From Clostridiales bacterium (lineage in GTDB: Bacteria > Bacillota > Clostridia > Saccharofermentanales > Saccharofermentanaceae), in the NCBI GenBank assembly GCA_017561715.1, contig JAFZBN010000018.1:124001-188000 (forward strand): a DNA stretch of 64,000 nt, written 5' to 3'. The notes under the pieces are model-generated. The model did not search any database. It was given only the letters and a program-made list of their open reading frames with translations, and was not told where the DNA came from. This document shows, in pieces, positions 8,075 through 16,562 of this stretch (its first letter is position 1; each line of letters starts with the position of its first letter). Made by a program: the position numbers and the translations under genes.

Positions 8075-10525
8075 TTACTCCATCTTCAGATAAATGACCG
8101 TTCCGTATGGTACTTCCGTCGGCGGCGGTGCTTCGGTCTCGGATGTTTCGCCATCCTCGCCGGTCTCGCCCTGTGCGCCTTGCGTTTCGGTCGTATCCCC
8201 GGGTTCTTCCGTCGGAGACCCCTCCTCCGTCGGATCCGCTTCATTGTCATCATCAGGAGGCGGTGTCGGCGTCGGCGTCAGATCCGATGCCAGACCTACC
8301 GATCCCGGCGGCGACTGTGAAACGACGGTACCCTGGAGGTTTCCTTCCACAATGAAGTTCAAACCGTACTGTTTCGCCATCTTTCTGCATTCGATGATAT
8401 TCATGCCCGTAAAATTCGGGATCGGAGTCTTATTCATGTCCTCTTCCGATACCGTATCCGGGTAAAGCACAATAACTGAGCTCTTATATACCGTCTCTTC
8501 CTGGCCGTAATACATCGTTCCGACGATCGTATCGAGGCTCATGGAGCCGGTACCGTCGAGTACCGTAAAGCCTTCGTCCTCCAGTGCTTTTTTCGCGGAA
8601 AGGAAAGTCTTGCCGGTGACATCCGGAACGTGGAACAAAAGGCCCATTCTGTCATATTCATCCTTCGACAGCTTTCTGTCGACGTTCATGTACTCAAGCG
8701 TTTCTTCAACGATCCTGGCGGATACTTTTGCCGCGGCGGAAGAACCGACGTCCTTATCCTCCGGCTTGTTGATAACGACCAGAACGGCGATCTTCGGATC
8801 GTAAGACGGCGCGTAGCAGCCGAAAGAGATAACGTGCATACCGGCTTCCTCACCGACATCGATGGTGGATGTACTGGTCTTACCTGCGACATAGTAGCCC
8901 GGAACGTAACCCGCGGAACCTGTACCCTCTTTAACTACGTCCTCGAGGAGGTTTCTTACACGGGCGGAAGTCTTCGACGAGAAGATGGTACGTACCTTTT
9001 CCGGCTCGTATTCGCGGATGATGTTTCCGTTTGCGTCAACGACTCTCGATGCGATGTGCGGACGCATCAGGTCGCCGCCGTTAACGAGCGCGGAATATAC
9101 GGAGATCAGCTGCAGAGGTGTAACCGTGGAAGACTCACCGAAAGAAAGTGTCGCAAGGTCGACTTCGGTCGGCTCGGCGTGGAAGATGCCCTTTCCTTCC
9201 GCAGGAAGGTCAACGCCCGTTACATCGTAGAATCCGCAGTTGTGGATATAGTCATAGTACTTTTCGATACCGATACGCTGCGCGAGACGAACGAAGATCG
9301 GGTTACAGGAACGCTCGAAGGCTTCTCTCAGCGTTTCATCACCGTGGTTACCGTCGGTCTTCTCTCTCCAGCAGCGGATCGTATCGACCGTGGTGATCTC
9401 GATCGGAGCATCGCTGAAGATCTCGTCCTCGTAGGTGAGACCCTCTTCAAGCGCGATCGCCGTAGTTACGGCCTTCATGGTGGAACCCGGCTCGTAAGTG
9501 TCGGAAATGCAGCGGTTTCTCCAAGCGTTTCTCATGAGGTACTCCGCCTGATCTTCCGAACTCATGTCCGACCATGCCTTTTCGCTTACGCCATAGGGGA
9601 TATCACGGGGTGTATTCAGGTCAAAGTCCGGCATCGAGACCATGCCGAGGATCTCGCCGGAATAAGGATCCATGACGATACAGGTAACGCCCTCACGCGG
9701 CTGGTACTCGTTATACGCGTCGCGGCAGGCGTTTTCGCAGATCCTCTGGATATTCATGTCGAGCGTCAGCTGGACGTTATAGCCGTCCTGCGCCTGAATG
9801 CTCGTCGGCGCGGAATAAGGAAGCGCGCTCTGGTTGTAGTTATCTACTTCCGCGTAGGTGTAGCCCTCGGTACCGGTCAGGTAGGAGTTGTAGTACGCTT
9901 CGATACCGTACTGACCGATCAGGGAGTTGTCGCTCTGGTCCGCGAATCCGATGACCTGTGCGGCAAGGGATCCGTAGTTGTAGTAACGCTTCGGCACCGC
10001 GTCGATCTTGACGCCGCCGATGTTGTGCTCGGAAAGGTAAGCCTGAAGGCCCTTCATCTGCTCGTAATTGACCTTCTTTTTGACCTGAACGTACGGGGTG
10101 TCTTCTTCTCCGAGCCATTCGACCATCTTATTGGCATCGGCGCCGATGAGCTCGGCAAAAGAATCGGCGATATCCTGCTTGCTGAGCGGTTCTTTTCGAT
10201 TCTCCTGAGACTTCATGACGTCAGAAGGCGTGATACCGATCGTGTATTCGTACGTCGTACTTGCGAGGATATTGCCGTTTCGGTCGAGGATATCGCCTCG
10301 GTTCGGCACGTCTTTAATACGCTGCCAGTGCATCTGGGAAGCTTTGTAGGAATATTCTTCGTACTGGTCGTGCTGGAGCTTGAACTGGACTTTGATGAGA
10401 TATCCCATGAAAAGAGTCAGTGCAAGAAAGACAGTGACCAGTACGATCCTTCCGCCGATGCGGAAACGGGCCGTATTGGTCTCGTCGTTCACATGCGTAT
10501 TCTCTTTACGTTCGTTTTGAGACAT
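8075..10525 (-). CDS. Class B penicillin-binding protein with PASTA domains (PBP2B/SpoVD type)
   Basis: Septal transpeptidase that cross-links peptidoglycan together with FtsW. A short cytoplasmic head and one membrane anchor (about 25-48) come first. They are followed by the dimerisation domain (starting RGDILDRNGN), then the transpeptidase domain with the active-site STMK and SCN motifs. The third motif reads KTS in place of the usual KTG. Two PASTA domains (about 640-760) and a Pro/Thr/Glu-rich tail end the 816-aa protein. The position between ftsL and murE is canonical for pbpB/spoVD. I cannot separate the vegetative from the sporulation role. Confidence 0.94.
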   Translation of the reverse strand: MSQNERKENTHVNDETNTARFRIGGRIVLVTVFLALTLFMGYLIKVQFKLQHDQYEEYSYKASQMHWQRIKDVPNRGDILDRNGNILASTTYEYTIGITPSDVMKSQENRKEPLSKQDIADSFAELIGADANKMVEWLGEEDTPYVQVKKKVNYEQMKGLQAYLSEHNIGGVKIDAVPKRYYNYGSLAAQVIGFADQSDNSLIGQYGIEAYYNSYLTGTEGYTYAEVDNYNQSALPYSAPTSIQAQDGYNVQLTLDMNIQRICENACRDAYNEYQPREGVTCIVMDPYSGEILGMVSMPDFDLNTPRDIPYGVSEKAWSDMSSEDQAEYLMRNAWRNRCISDTYEPGSTMKAVTTAIALEEGLTYEDEIFSDAPIEITTVDTIRCWREKTDGNHGDETLREAFERSCNPIFVRLAQRIGIEKYYDYIHNCGFYDVTGVDLPAEGKGIFHAEPTEVDLATLSFGESSTVTPLQLISVYSALVNGGDLMRPHIASRVVDANGNIIREYEPEKVRTIFSSKTSARVRNLLEDVVKEGTGSAGYVPGYYVAGKTSTSTIDVGEEAGMHVISFGCYAPSYDPKIAVLVVINKPEDKDVGSSAAAKVSARIVEETLEYMNVDRKLSKDEYDRMGLLFHVPDVTGKTFLSAKKALEDEGFTVLDGTGSMSLDTIVGTMYYGQEETVYKSSVIVLYPDTVSEEDMNKTPIPNFTGMNIIECRKMAKQYGLNFIVEGNLQGTVVSQSPPGSVGLASDLTPTPTPPPDDDNEADPTEEGSPTEEPGDTTETQGAQGETGEDGETSETEAPPPTEVPYGTVIYLKME

Positions 10526-10555
10526 GATCGTCCCTGTTCCTTTCCCATCCGAGCA

Positions 10556-11203
10556 TCAAGAACCCTCTTCGGAATAATAATTCGCCAGGTTGCGTTTTGC
10601 CTCCGCAACGATGTCTTCCGTCAATCCGACAGAATTATAGGAACGGCTTGTCGTCATGTGATCCTTCTGAGGAACAACGACGTTAACGATCTGCTTGTCA
10701 TTCGGTTCCACCATGCCCAGGTGCATGCTCGCGGTCTTCTTTACCGATTCGAGGTCGGCAGACACGAAAAGTGTCTCGCGGAGCTGGCTTGTTTCCTGGC
10801 GCATCTTGTTGATCTGGCGCTCTTTTTTATTATTCGCAAAGTTCATCGATGCGATCTGTGCTTCATTATACACCAGCAGACCGAACAAGGCAGTGACAAA
10901 CGCTACAGCCAGAGAGAACAAAATAAAGTCGCGAAAACGTCTTAAAGTCATGGAAACTGTCTTCTTGCGGTAATTGCCGTAAGCTGTTTCCACGGCACGC
11001 TTGTTCTGCGCGCGGATCTTTTTCTTTCTGGCTTCGGTATTTACGGGGGCAATGGCACCGGTGGCTTCCAGCGCGCTCATGTAGCGTTCTGCTTCGCCGT
11101 CGTCAAAGGCAAGGAAATTCAGGCCGACCGAATAGTCCGTGCCTGTACTTTTCAACAAAGCATCATATGTGTCTTTTTTCGATACTTTTACTGCCTGTGC
11201 CAT
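10556..11203 (-). CDS. ftsL: FtsL-like division protein
   Basis: A 215-aa bitopic protein: a basic cytoplasmic region of about 95 residues, one membrane helix (about 92-113), a heptad-rich coiled coil (NNKKERQINKMRQET) and a C-terminal tail. This architecture and the position between rsmH and the PBP gene match FtsL, which bridges FtsQ/DivIC and the PBP-FtsW pair. Sequence conservation in the family is low, so the call rests on topology and context. The cytoplasmic part is longer than in B. subtilis. The start overlaps the end of rsmH by 16 nt. Confidence 0.8.
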   Translation of the reverse strand: MAQAVKVSKKDTYDALLKSTGTDYSVGLNFLAFDDGEAERYMSALEATGAIAPVNTEARKKKIRAQNKRAVETAYGNYRKKTVSMTLRRFRDFILFSLAVAFVTALFGLLVYNEAQIASMNFANNKKERQINKMRQETSQLRETLFVSADLESVKKTASMHLGMVEPNDKQIVNVVVPQKDHMTTSRSYNSVGLTEDIVAEAKRNLANYYSEEGS

Positions 11204-12165
11204 ACCTCTTCATTCCTTTCGAACACTCGTAGTTTCGCGCAACCTGAGCGTTTATTCTCCATAGCCTCTTTTTTCGAAGCGACGATGGGTTTGCTATGGA
11301 TCTGTCTCCCCATCGGCTTCTTCCCGCAAACGCATACCGGGAATTCTCTCGGGCATGTGCACGGGTTTTCGAGTTTGCGGAAAGCTTCCTTCACCAGTCT
11401 GTCCTCCAGAGAGTGAAAGGAGATCACCGCGAACCTTCCGTGAGCATTCAGCAGGGCTGGTACCGTATCCAGGAGCTTTTCGACCGATCCGAGCTCGTTA
11501 TTGACCTCGATTCGGATCGCCTGGAAGCACCGTCTCGCCGGATGCTGATCCTCTTTTCTTGCGGCGCGGGGCATCGCGCTTCTGATGATCTCAGCAAGCT
11601 CGGTCGTCGTCTTGATCGGAGATTCAGTTCTCTTTTCAGTGATGACCGACGCGATCCTTCCGGCGTATCTTTCCTCGCCGTATTCTCTGAAGATCCTTGT
11701 GAGGTCTGCTTCCGAATACGTATTGACCACGACCTCCGCGGAAAGCTCCTGCTGCCGGTTCATCCGCATATCCAGCGGACCCTCCTTCATGTAGGAAAAA
11801 CCACGTTCGTCGGTGTCGATCTGATGCGAGGATACTCCGAGATCTGCCAGTACCCCGTCTACCTTTTCAATGTTCAACTCTTCGAGCACTTCCCCGATCT
11901 TTGAAAAATCGGTCTTTACGAGTACCCATTTATTCTCAGCGCCCAGCTGCTCTCTTCTTTTCTCACAAGCCGCCAGTGCTTCATCATCTTTATCCAGCGA
12001 GATGAGCTTTCCGTTATCGCCCAATCTCTCGACGATCCCCGAACTGTGTCCGCCGCCTCCGGCCGTACAGTCAACGTAGATCCCGTCTTTTTTGATCGAC
12101 AGGCCTTCCATGCACTCCTCGAAAAGGACCGGTACGTGATGGAAATTACAGTCCTGTGATCTCAT
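11188..12165 (-). CDS. rsmH: 16S rRNA m4C1402 methyltransferase RsmH
   Basis: S-adenosylmethionine-dependent N4-methyltransferase for cytidine 1402 of 16S rRNA, formerly MraW. The conserved opening HVPVLFEECMEGL is followed by the SAM loop VDCTAGGGGHS, DLGVSSHQID, and the late motif FHSLEDRLVKEAF. I chose the ATG at 12165 because homologues begin just before HVPVL and because it overlaps mraZ by only 20 nt. The upstream extension to 12204 translates mraZ sequence. AGGAG lies about 17 nt upstream, so translation may be coupled to mraZ. Confidence 0.96.
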   Translation of the reverse strand: MRSQDCNFHHVPVLFEECMEGLSIKKDGIYVDCTAGGGGHSSGIVERLGDNGKLISLDKDDEALAACEKRREQLGAENKWVLVKTDFSKIGEVLEELNIEKVDGVLADLGVSSHQIDTDERGFSYMKEGPLDMRMNRQQELSAEVVVNTYSEADLTRIFREYGEERYAGRIASVITEKRTESPIKTTTELAEIIRSAMPRAARKEDQHPARRCFQAIRIEVNNELGSVEKLLDTVPALLNAHGRFAVISFHSLEDRLVKEAFRKLENPCTCPREFPVCVCGKKPMGRQIHSKPIVASKKEAMENKRSGCAKLRVFERNEEVWHRQ

Positions 12166-12580
12166 AGCCGTCCAGATCGATGCTCTCCTGCTCCTGCGAC
12201 TCATTCAGTTCGTCGTAGTACTTCTTCGTACAGAGCTCGAGCGCATCTCTTCCCATCTGATAGATGCAGATCTCATCCGAAGGCTCCGCTCCGATCCTCT
12301 TCCAAAGCTCGGAACTTACGGAAATACGACCCTGACCGTCCAGTTCGCATTCCAGTGCCTCACCGATAAGTTGTCTTCTTGCGTGGCGGATCTTCGCGTT
12401 GGTCATCGGGATCTTACTGAACTGATCGACGATCTCCTCGAAGCGCGGCTTGCTGTAAACGCTCAGGTAACCCTGGTCCTGATTCAAAGTGACAAACATG
12501 GGCGAGCCGATCTGATCCCTGACTTTTGCCGGGATGAAGATCCTGCCCTTGGCGTCCATTTTGTTGATGAATCGAGCCAT
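12146..12580 (-). CDS. mraZ: Transcriptional regulator MraZ
   Basis: AbrB-fold DNA-binding protein that controls the dcw operon it heads. Two SpoVT-like halves are visible, each with a DxKGR-like core (MDAKGRIFIPAK near 8-19; LDGQGRISVSSEL near 80-92). At 144 aa it matches the family. AAAGGAG lies 6 nt before the ATG. The leader contains decamer repeats that look like its own operator (see 12601-12650). Confidence 0.97.
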   Translation of the reverse strand: MARFINKMDAKGRIFIPAKVRDQIGSPMFVTLNQDQGYLSVYSKPRFEEIVDQFSKIPMTNAKIRHARRQLIGEALECELDGQGRISVSSELWKRIGAEPSDEICIYQMGRDALELCTKKYYDELNESQEQESIDLDGYEITGL

Positions 12581-12600
12581 TGTTCTCCTTTGTGAAAATC

Positions 12601-12650
12601 ACCACTGTTCTCCACAAACAGTATCATTTCCACCACTTTCCACCACTTTT
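12601..12650 (-). promoter_or_regulatory. MraZ-box-like decamer repeats
   Basis: On the minus strand two perfect decamers AAAGTGGTGG stand head to tail (12640-12649 and 12630-12639). They are followed at about the same 10-bp period by degenerate copies that keep GTGG. MraZ proteins are known to bind runs of short GTG-core repeats upstream of mraZ. The array starts directly after the -10 element, so it would cover the transcription start. Confidence 0.75.
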
Positions 12651-12656
12651 GTAGTC

Positions 12657-12685
12657 ATTGTAATAAAATAACGTTTACATTTCAA
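12657..12685 (-). promoter_or_regulatory. Promoter of the mraZ/dcw operon
   Basis: On the minus strand there is a -35 TTGAAA, a 17-bp spacer and a -10 TACAAT. The -10 ends a few bases before the MraZ-box-like repeats. This fits repression by MraZ and drives the cluster down to ftsQ or ftsZ. Confidence 0.75.
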
Positions 12686-12730
12686 TACTGTTTCAACTAG
12701 AAAAATGGGGATAATCGGGATTTTAGGGGC

Positions 12731-12764
12731 AAAAAACGAACAAACGCTCGTTTTGTTCGTTTTA
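12731..12764. terminator. A+T-rich inverted repeat, possible bidirectional terminator
   Basis: AAAACGAACAAACG pairs with CGTTTTGTTCGTTTT, flanked by A and T runs on both sides. It lies upstream of the mraZ promoter and may insulate it. The rest of 12690-12850 shows no gene or recognised element. Confidence 0.4.
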
Positions 12765-12850
12765 ACCACTTCTTTATCAAGGGAGCCGCTCGACCGTCCA
12801 CCGCCGCCGCTCCCCCTTCGCTCAACTTTGGATCTTCCTGCGCGGATAAT

Positions 12851-13054
12851 CCTCTGAAAGTGTCTCTAAAACAGCCTTCACAGAGACTGTTTCAGAGGAT
12901 TTCTCATTTCCGGTGTCTTTCTTGGCAAAAAGACCCTGTAAGTGTCCCTGTAAATGGTGCCTACAGGGACTTATACAGGGATTTTGCTTTTTTGACCATA
13001 CTCGTCCCTGTAAACGTCCCTGTAAAACGTTTCTAGAGGGACACTTTCAGGGAC
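12851..13054. repeat. Composite hairpin element, copy 1 (three long hairpins)
   Basis: Three consecutive imperfect palindromes of about 50 bp lie at 12851-12899, 12933-12981 and 13004-13054. Each stem is built from variants of a 10-mer GTCYCTGWAA and its complement. The first has arms CCTCTGAAA / TTTCAGAGG. The second and third use CCCTGTAA. The same three types in the same order, with matching linker text, occur at 45613-46049. No gene is convincing here: the open frame across it is just the translated stems. It sits between the rodA terminator and the mraZ promoter. Confidence 0.85.
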
Positions 13055-13112
13055 TTCTCTCCTGGTGCGCCGCCGCGACGGGATCTCGCACGCAAACATA
13101 TAGAAAAAGGAA

Positions 13113-13147
13113 ACAAAAAAGCCGCCTCATTTGAAATGAGACGGCTC
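13113..13147 (-). terminator. Rho-independent terminator after rodA
   Basis: On the minus strand a stem AGCCGTCTCATTT / AAATGAGGCGGCT is followed directly by TTTTTTG. It ends the rimP-to-rodA transcription unit. Confidence 0.88.
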
Positions 13148-13229
13148 GTCAATCTTGATTTTTGCGCGGTCTTGCCCGCCGGATGGCAGCAGTTATATAC
13201 CAGGCGGCGTTCCTGCCTGGCGCCCGCCG

Positions 13230-14357
13230 CTATGAAGACGGTTTTCGATCCATAGATATGTTTAGTATGAACCCCAGCGAGATGAAGTTAACCATCATCG
13301 CAGTACCTCCCATGCTGACGAAAGGAAGCGGGATACCCGTGATCGGCAGAAGACCGACGCACATGCCCATGTTCTCGATAAAGTGGAACGCGTACGAGCC
13401 CGTAAGACCTACGATGATGTAGGAGTATGCTTTTCGCGAGGACTTAGACGCGACATAAAGACAGCGCACCAGGAAGAAAAAGGCCAGGACCAGGATCGCC
13501 GTGGTGCCGATAAAGCCCATTCGTTCGGAAACCGCCGAATAGATAAAGTCGGATTCTTTAACGGGCACTTTGACCAGAACGCCGGTGTGGTTACCCGTAA
13601 GACCGCCCGACGCGATCGCCTCTTTCGACTGGACGAGGTTCCACTCGGAAACCGGGTCGGAGCCTTCGAAGATCAAAGACAATATCCTCTTCTTCTGGAA
13701 AGGCTCGAGGTAGAAGTTCCATACCAGCGGGATGACTACGACGATGAGGCCGGAGATCGCCAGCAGGAAGTATCTGTACTTGAGGTTCCAGATAAAGAGC
13801 ATGCATACGAATGAGAAAATGATGACCATCGCGGTACCGAAGTCCGGCTGCTTCATGATAAGAAGCAGCGGGATACCGTAGATGACGGCCAGATAGACCC
13901 AGCCGCGGATCATGGAGATCGCTTTGGTGCCCATATCCTCAAGGATATAGGAAGTAACGATAACAAGTCCGATCTTGGTCAGTTCGGATGGTTGGAAAGT
14001 ACCTAAGAACGGAAGCTGCATCCAGGCGTCGGCGCCCCACTTATCCGCAAGGGTAAAACCGTCGATGATGACCCATACAAGGAGCAAAAGGGAAGTTCCG
14101 TAAAGGATCCATCCGATGAGTTTCATGAACTGCGTATCGAGAAGGCAGATCAGAAAAGCGATGAATATACCGATAACGGCAGCGATCACCTGTTTATAAA
14201 AGATCGTGGGATAGCCTTCGTAGCCCTGGGAAAGCACGAGATTTAAGACATAAAGACCAATGGTGGTAATGGACAGGATCGGAATGATCAGCCAGAAATC
14301 CACCGTTCGAAGTGAATTGTTCTTCAGAAATTCAATGCCGGATTTTCCCTGACCCAT
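13230..14357 (-). CDS. rodA: SEDS elongation glycosyltransferase RodA
   Basis: Second SEDS peptidoglycan polymerase of the window, used for side-wall growth with an elongation class B PBP. About ten membrane segments are visible, together with FQPSELTKIG, the catalytic-Asp loop VKESDFIYSAVSERMGFIG and the end motif PFVSMGG. It is 375 aa, shorter than the ftsW product and without its acidic insert. It starts 9 nt after lgt and is the last gene before a strong terminator. Location outside the dcw cluster supports RodA over FtsW. Confidence 0.93.
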   Translation of the reverse strand: MGQGKSGIEFLKNNSLRTVDFWLIIPILSITTIGLYVLNLVLSQGYEGYPTIFYKQVIAAVIGIFIAFLICLLDTQFMKLIGWILYGTSLLLLVWVIIDGFTLADKWGADAWMQLPFLGTFQPSELTKIGLVIVTSYILEDMGTKAISMIRGWVYLAVIYGIPLLLIMKQPDFGTAMVIIFSFVCMLFIWNLKYRYFLLAISGLIVVVIPLVWNFYLEPFQKKRILSLIFEGSDPVSEWNLVQSKEAIASGGLTGNHTGVLVKVPVKESDFIYSAVSERMGFIGTTAILVLAFFFLVRCLYVASKSSRKAYSYIIVGLTGSYAFHFIENMGMCVGLLPITGIPLPFVSMGGTAMMVNFISLGFILNISMDRKPSS

Positions 14358-14366
14358 TGAAGCCTC

Positions 14367-15527
14367 TTACTTTTCTTCGTTCTCGTCAGAGTCCTCATCA
14401 GATCCCTCATCGGAATCCTCGTCGTCGGACTCATCTGCTTCGTCAGCATCTTCGTCGGCTTCTTCGTCATCGGATCCGTCGGAATCCTCGTCGTCTTCGT
14501 CCTTGACGGTAAAGGAAGACTTGGCCAGTCTCTCGACTCTGTCCTCATCGTCCTCATCATCGTCGTCCTGCTCATAGCGGCGGAGCTTCTCTTCTCTTCT
14601 TCTCTTTGCGTCACGCAGCATCTGCTCGTCGGCCTTGATGAATCTTTCCGGGATCGGCTTCTTTTCCCAGTCGTACATACGAGCGAGGGAAAGTACCAGG
14701 AATCCGAGAACGATCAGTACCAGGGAAAGCACCTGGGAGATACGAAGGGATGTGCCCGCGATATAAAGGGAATCGGTACGGAGTCCTTCGATGAAGAAAC
14801 GTACGATACCATAACCGATGCAGTAGCAGGAAGTAACCGTCCACGGCTTCTTGCTCTTGCTTCTGATGATAAACAGCGCGATGCAGATGATCAGGCAGGC
14901 CACCGACTCATAAAAGAATGTCGGGTGGACCGGCTTATTGGAATCGAGGTTCGGGCAGTTCGCGGAAAGATAACGGGAGATCGCCGCACTCCTCATGCCC
15001 CACGGAAGATCTGTCGTGGTACCGAATGCTTCCTGGTTAAAGAAGTTGCCCCAGCGTCCGATCGCCTGACCGAGCGGGATATAGACCATAACAAAGTCGA
15101 TGACCGTCGCCATCGGGATCTTTCTGATCTTGGACATCAGGAAAATACCAAAAGCGGCACCGAGTACGCCGCCGTAGATGGCAAGGCCGCCTTCTCTTAC
15201 GTTCGTGATGTTGGAAAGTGTTTTTCCGATATTGCCCTTCACATAGTAGTCGCCCCACGAGCAGAAGACGTAGAAGAGTCTTGCGCCGATAAAAGCCAGC
15301 GGGATCGAAAGGAGGCAGTAGTCGGTAAGAAGGTCCGGAGTCAGACCGTGCTTTCTGCACTGCCTCATGCCGAGGATCAGGCAGAGTGCTACCGCGAACG
15401 CGATCAGCATTCCGTACCAATAAACGACGAAGCCGTTGATGTCGATCGCGGCGTTACTGATATTGAACTTCCATCCCAGACCCGGGAAGGTTACATAATA
15501 CTTTTCAAGTGCAACTAGGTACTGCAT
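14367..15527 (-). CDS. lgt: Prolipoprotein diacylglyceryl transferase Lgt with long acidic tail
   Basis: Membrane enzyme that transfers diacylglycerol from phosphatidylglycerol to the lipobox cysteine of prolipoproteins. Three lipoprotein candidates are encoded in this window. Landmarks are GGLAIYGGVLGA, the Lgt signature region GRWGNFFNQEAFG and HPTFFYES. The catalytic body ends near residue 290. A highly acidic Asp/Glu/Ser tail of about 90 residues follows, which is unusual for Lgt; the total is 386 aa. The tail would be cytoplasmic. GAGGT precedes the ATG. Confidence 0.94.
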   Translation of the reverse strand: MQYLVALEKYYVTFPGLGWKFNISNAAIDINGFVVYWYGMLIAFAVALCLILGMRQCRKHGLTPDLLTDYCLLSIPLAFIGARLFYVFCSWGDYYVKGNIGKTLSNITNVREGGLAIYGGVLGAAFGIFLMSKIRKIPMATVIDFVMVYIPLGQAIGRWGNFFNQEAFGTTTDLPWGMRSAAISRYLSANCPNLDSNKPVHPTFFYESVACLIICIALFIIRSKSKKPWTVTSCYCIGYGIVRFFIEGLRTDSLYIAGTSLRISQVLSLVLIVLGFLVLSLARMYDWEKKPIPERFIKADEQMLRDAKRRREEKLRRYEQDDDDEDDEDRVERLAKSSFTVKDEDDEDSDGSDDEEADEDADEADESDDEDSDEGSDEDSDENEEK

Positions 15528-15572
15528 TATAGGACCTCATTTCTCTTTCTTTCTTGTTCACGCAATATAATA

Positions 15573-16559
15573 TCACACATATCCTTCAAATCGAACAGGT
15601 AATTGACGGCTTTTGTGATATTCGAAAGCCGCCTTCTGGTCTTTCTGCATCTGTTCTTTCAACTCATCGAGCGAACCGAACTGTATTTCCGGACGGACGA
15701 ACTTGAGGAGCATGACGGTTCCGGAAGTGCCGTAAAGCTGGTAATGGCCCTCGAGGATCATGGTCTCCGTGAGCGGAGATTCATCGTCTTTATTGACGGT
15801 CGGGCGAAGTCCGATGTTCGTGACCGACGGGTAAACGACGCCGTCGAGAAGATATGCCGAGACATAAACGCCGAACTTCGGGACGATCTTCTGCTCGGGG
15901 ATCCGGATATTCGCCGTCGGGAAACCGAGTTTTCTTCCGATCTGCTGGCCTTTTTCCACGACTCCGGAAAAAGCAACGGGGTGGTCAAGGAGCTTTTCGG
16001 CCATCTCCACTTCGCCTGTCGAGATCAGTTCGCGGACCCAGCTGGAACTGATCCTTCTGTCCTCGTGGTTAATGGGATCGACGGCGACCACGGTAACGTC
16101 ATTTTTCTTGCCCCAGGCCTTCAGTGCTTTTACATCGCCGGCGCGATCTTTTCCGAAGTGATAATCCGCTCCGACCACGACGACTTTGGCCTTGATCCAG
16201 TCCTTTAAGCAGACTTCCATAAAAGTCTCGGGGCTCATCCCCTTTACCTTTTCATTAAAAGGAAGCGCGAAAAGATCGTCGATACCCATATGCGACACCA
16301 TACGGCAGCGCTCCGAATAGGTGGTGATCAGGTTGTTCTGGGATTTACTGGCCGGCGGGTTCTCGAAGGTCTGCACGGCGGTGCGGATATTATACTTCTT
16401 CGCTTCCTCGAGCATGGTCGCAAAGATCTTCTGGTGCCCCAGGTGGATGCCGTCGAAATATCCGAGCGCGACGGCGCGCGAAGAACCTGCATCCGAAGCC
16501 ATCGATGGCGTAGAGATCAGTTTTCCGTCTTTATTGATGATGCAGTTCCAAACGTTCAT
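15573..16559 (-). CDS. ribF: Bifunctional riboflavin kinase/FMN adenylyltransferase RibF
   Basis: Makes FMN and FAD from riboflavin. The N-terminal nucleotidyltransferase shows GYFDGIHLGHQKI near residue 35 and SSWVRELI near 160. The C-terminal kinase shows GRKLGFPTANI and the region ending in PEIQFGSLDELKEQM. It is 328 aa long. The start at 16559 has only a weak ribosome binding site, and translation is probably coupled to truB 3 nt upstream. An FMN riboswitch was not seen, as expected for an internal operon gene. Confidence 0.95.
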   Translation of the reverse strand: MNVWNCIINKDGKLISTPSMASDAGSSRAVALGYFDGIHLGHQKIFATMLEEAKKYNIRTAVQTFENPPASKSQNNLITTYSERCRMVSHMGIDDLFALPFNEKVKGMSPETFMEVCLKDWIKAKVVVVGADYHFGKDRAGDVKALKAWGKKNDVTVVAVDPINHEDRRISSSWVRELISTGEVEMAEKLLDHPVAFSGVVEKGQQIGRKLGFPTANIRIPEQKIVPKFGVYVSAYLLDGVVYPSVTNIGLRPTVNKDDESPLTETMILEGHYQLYGTSGTVMLLKFVRPEIQFGSLDELKEQMQKDQKAAFEYHKSRQLPVRFEGYV

Positions 16560-16562
16560 ATC

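Noticed and set aside
12913..13134. Small Cys-rich frame with repeated PCKCPCK-like text, with a similar frame at 45805-46008
   Set aside because: Both are translations of the palindromic hairpin repeats; no ribosome binding site, and the similarity comes from the DNA repeat.
15528..15572. FMN riboswitch or promoter between ribF and lgt
   Set aside because: The 45-bp gap is too short for the riboswitch and lies downstream of ribF; nothing structured is visible.
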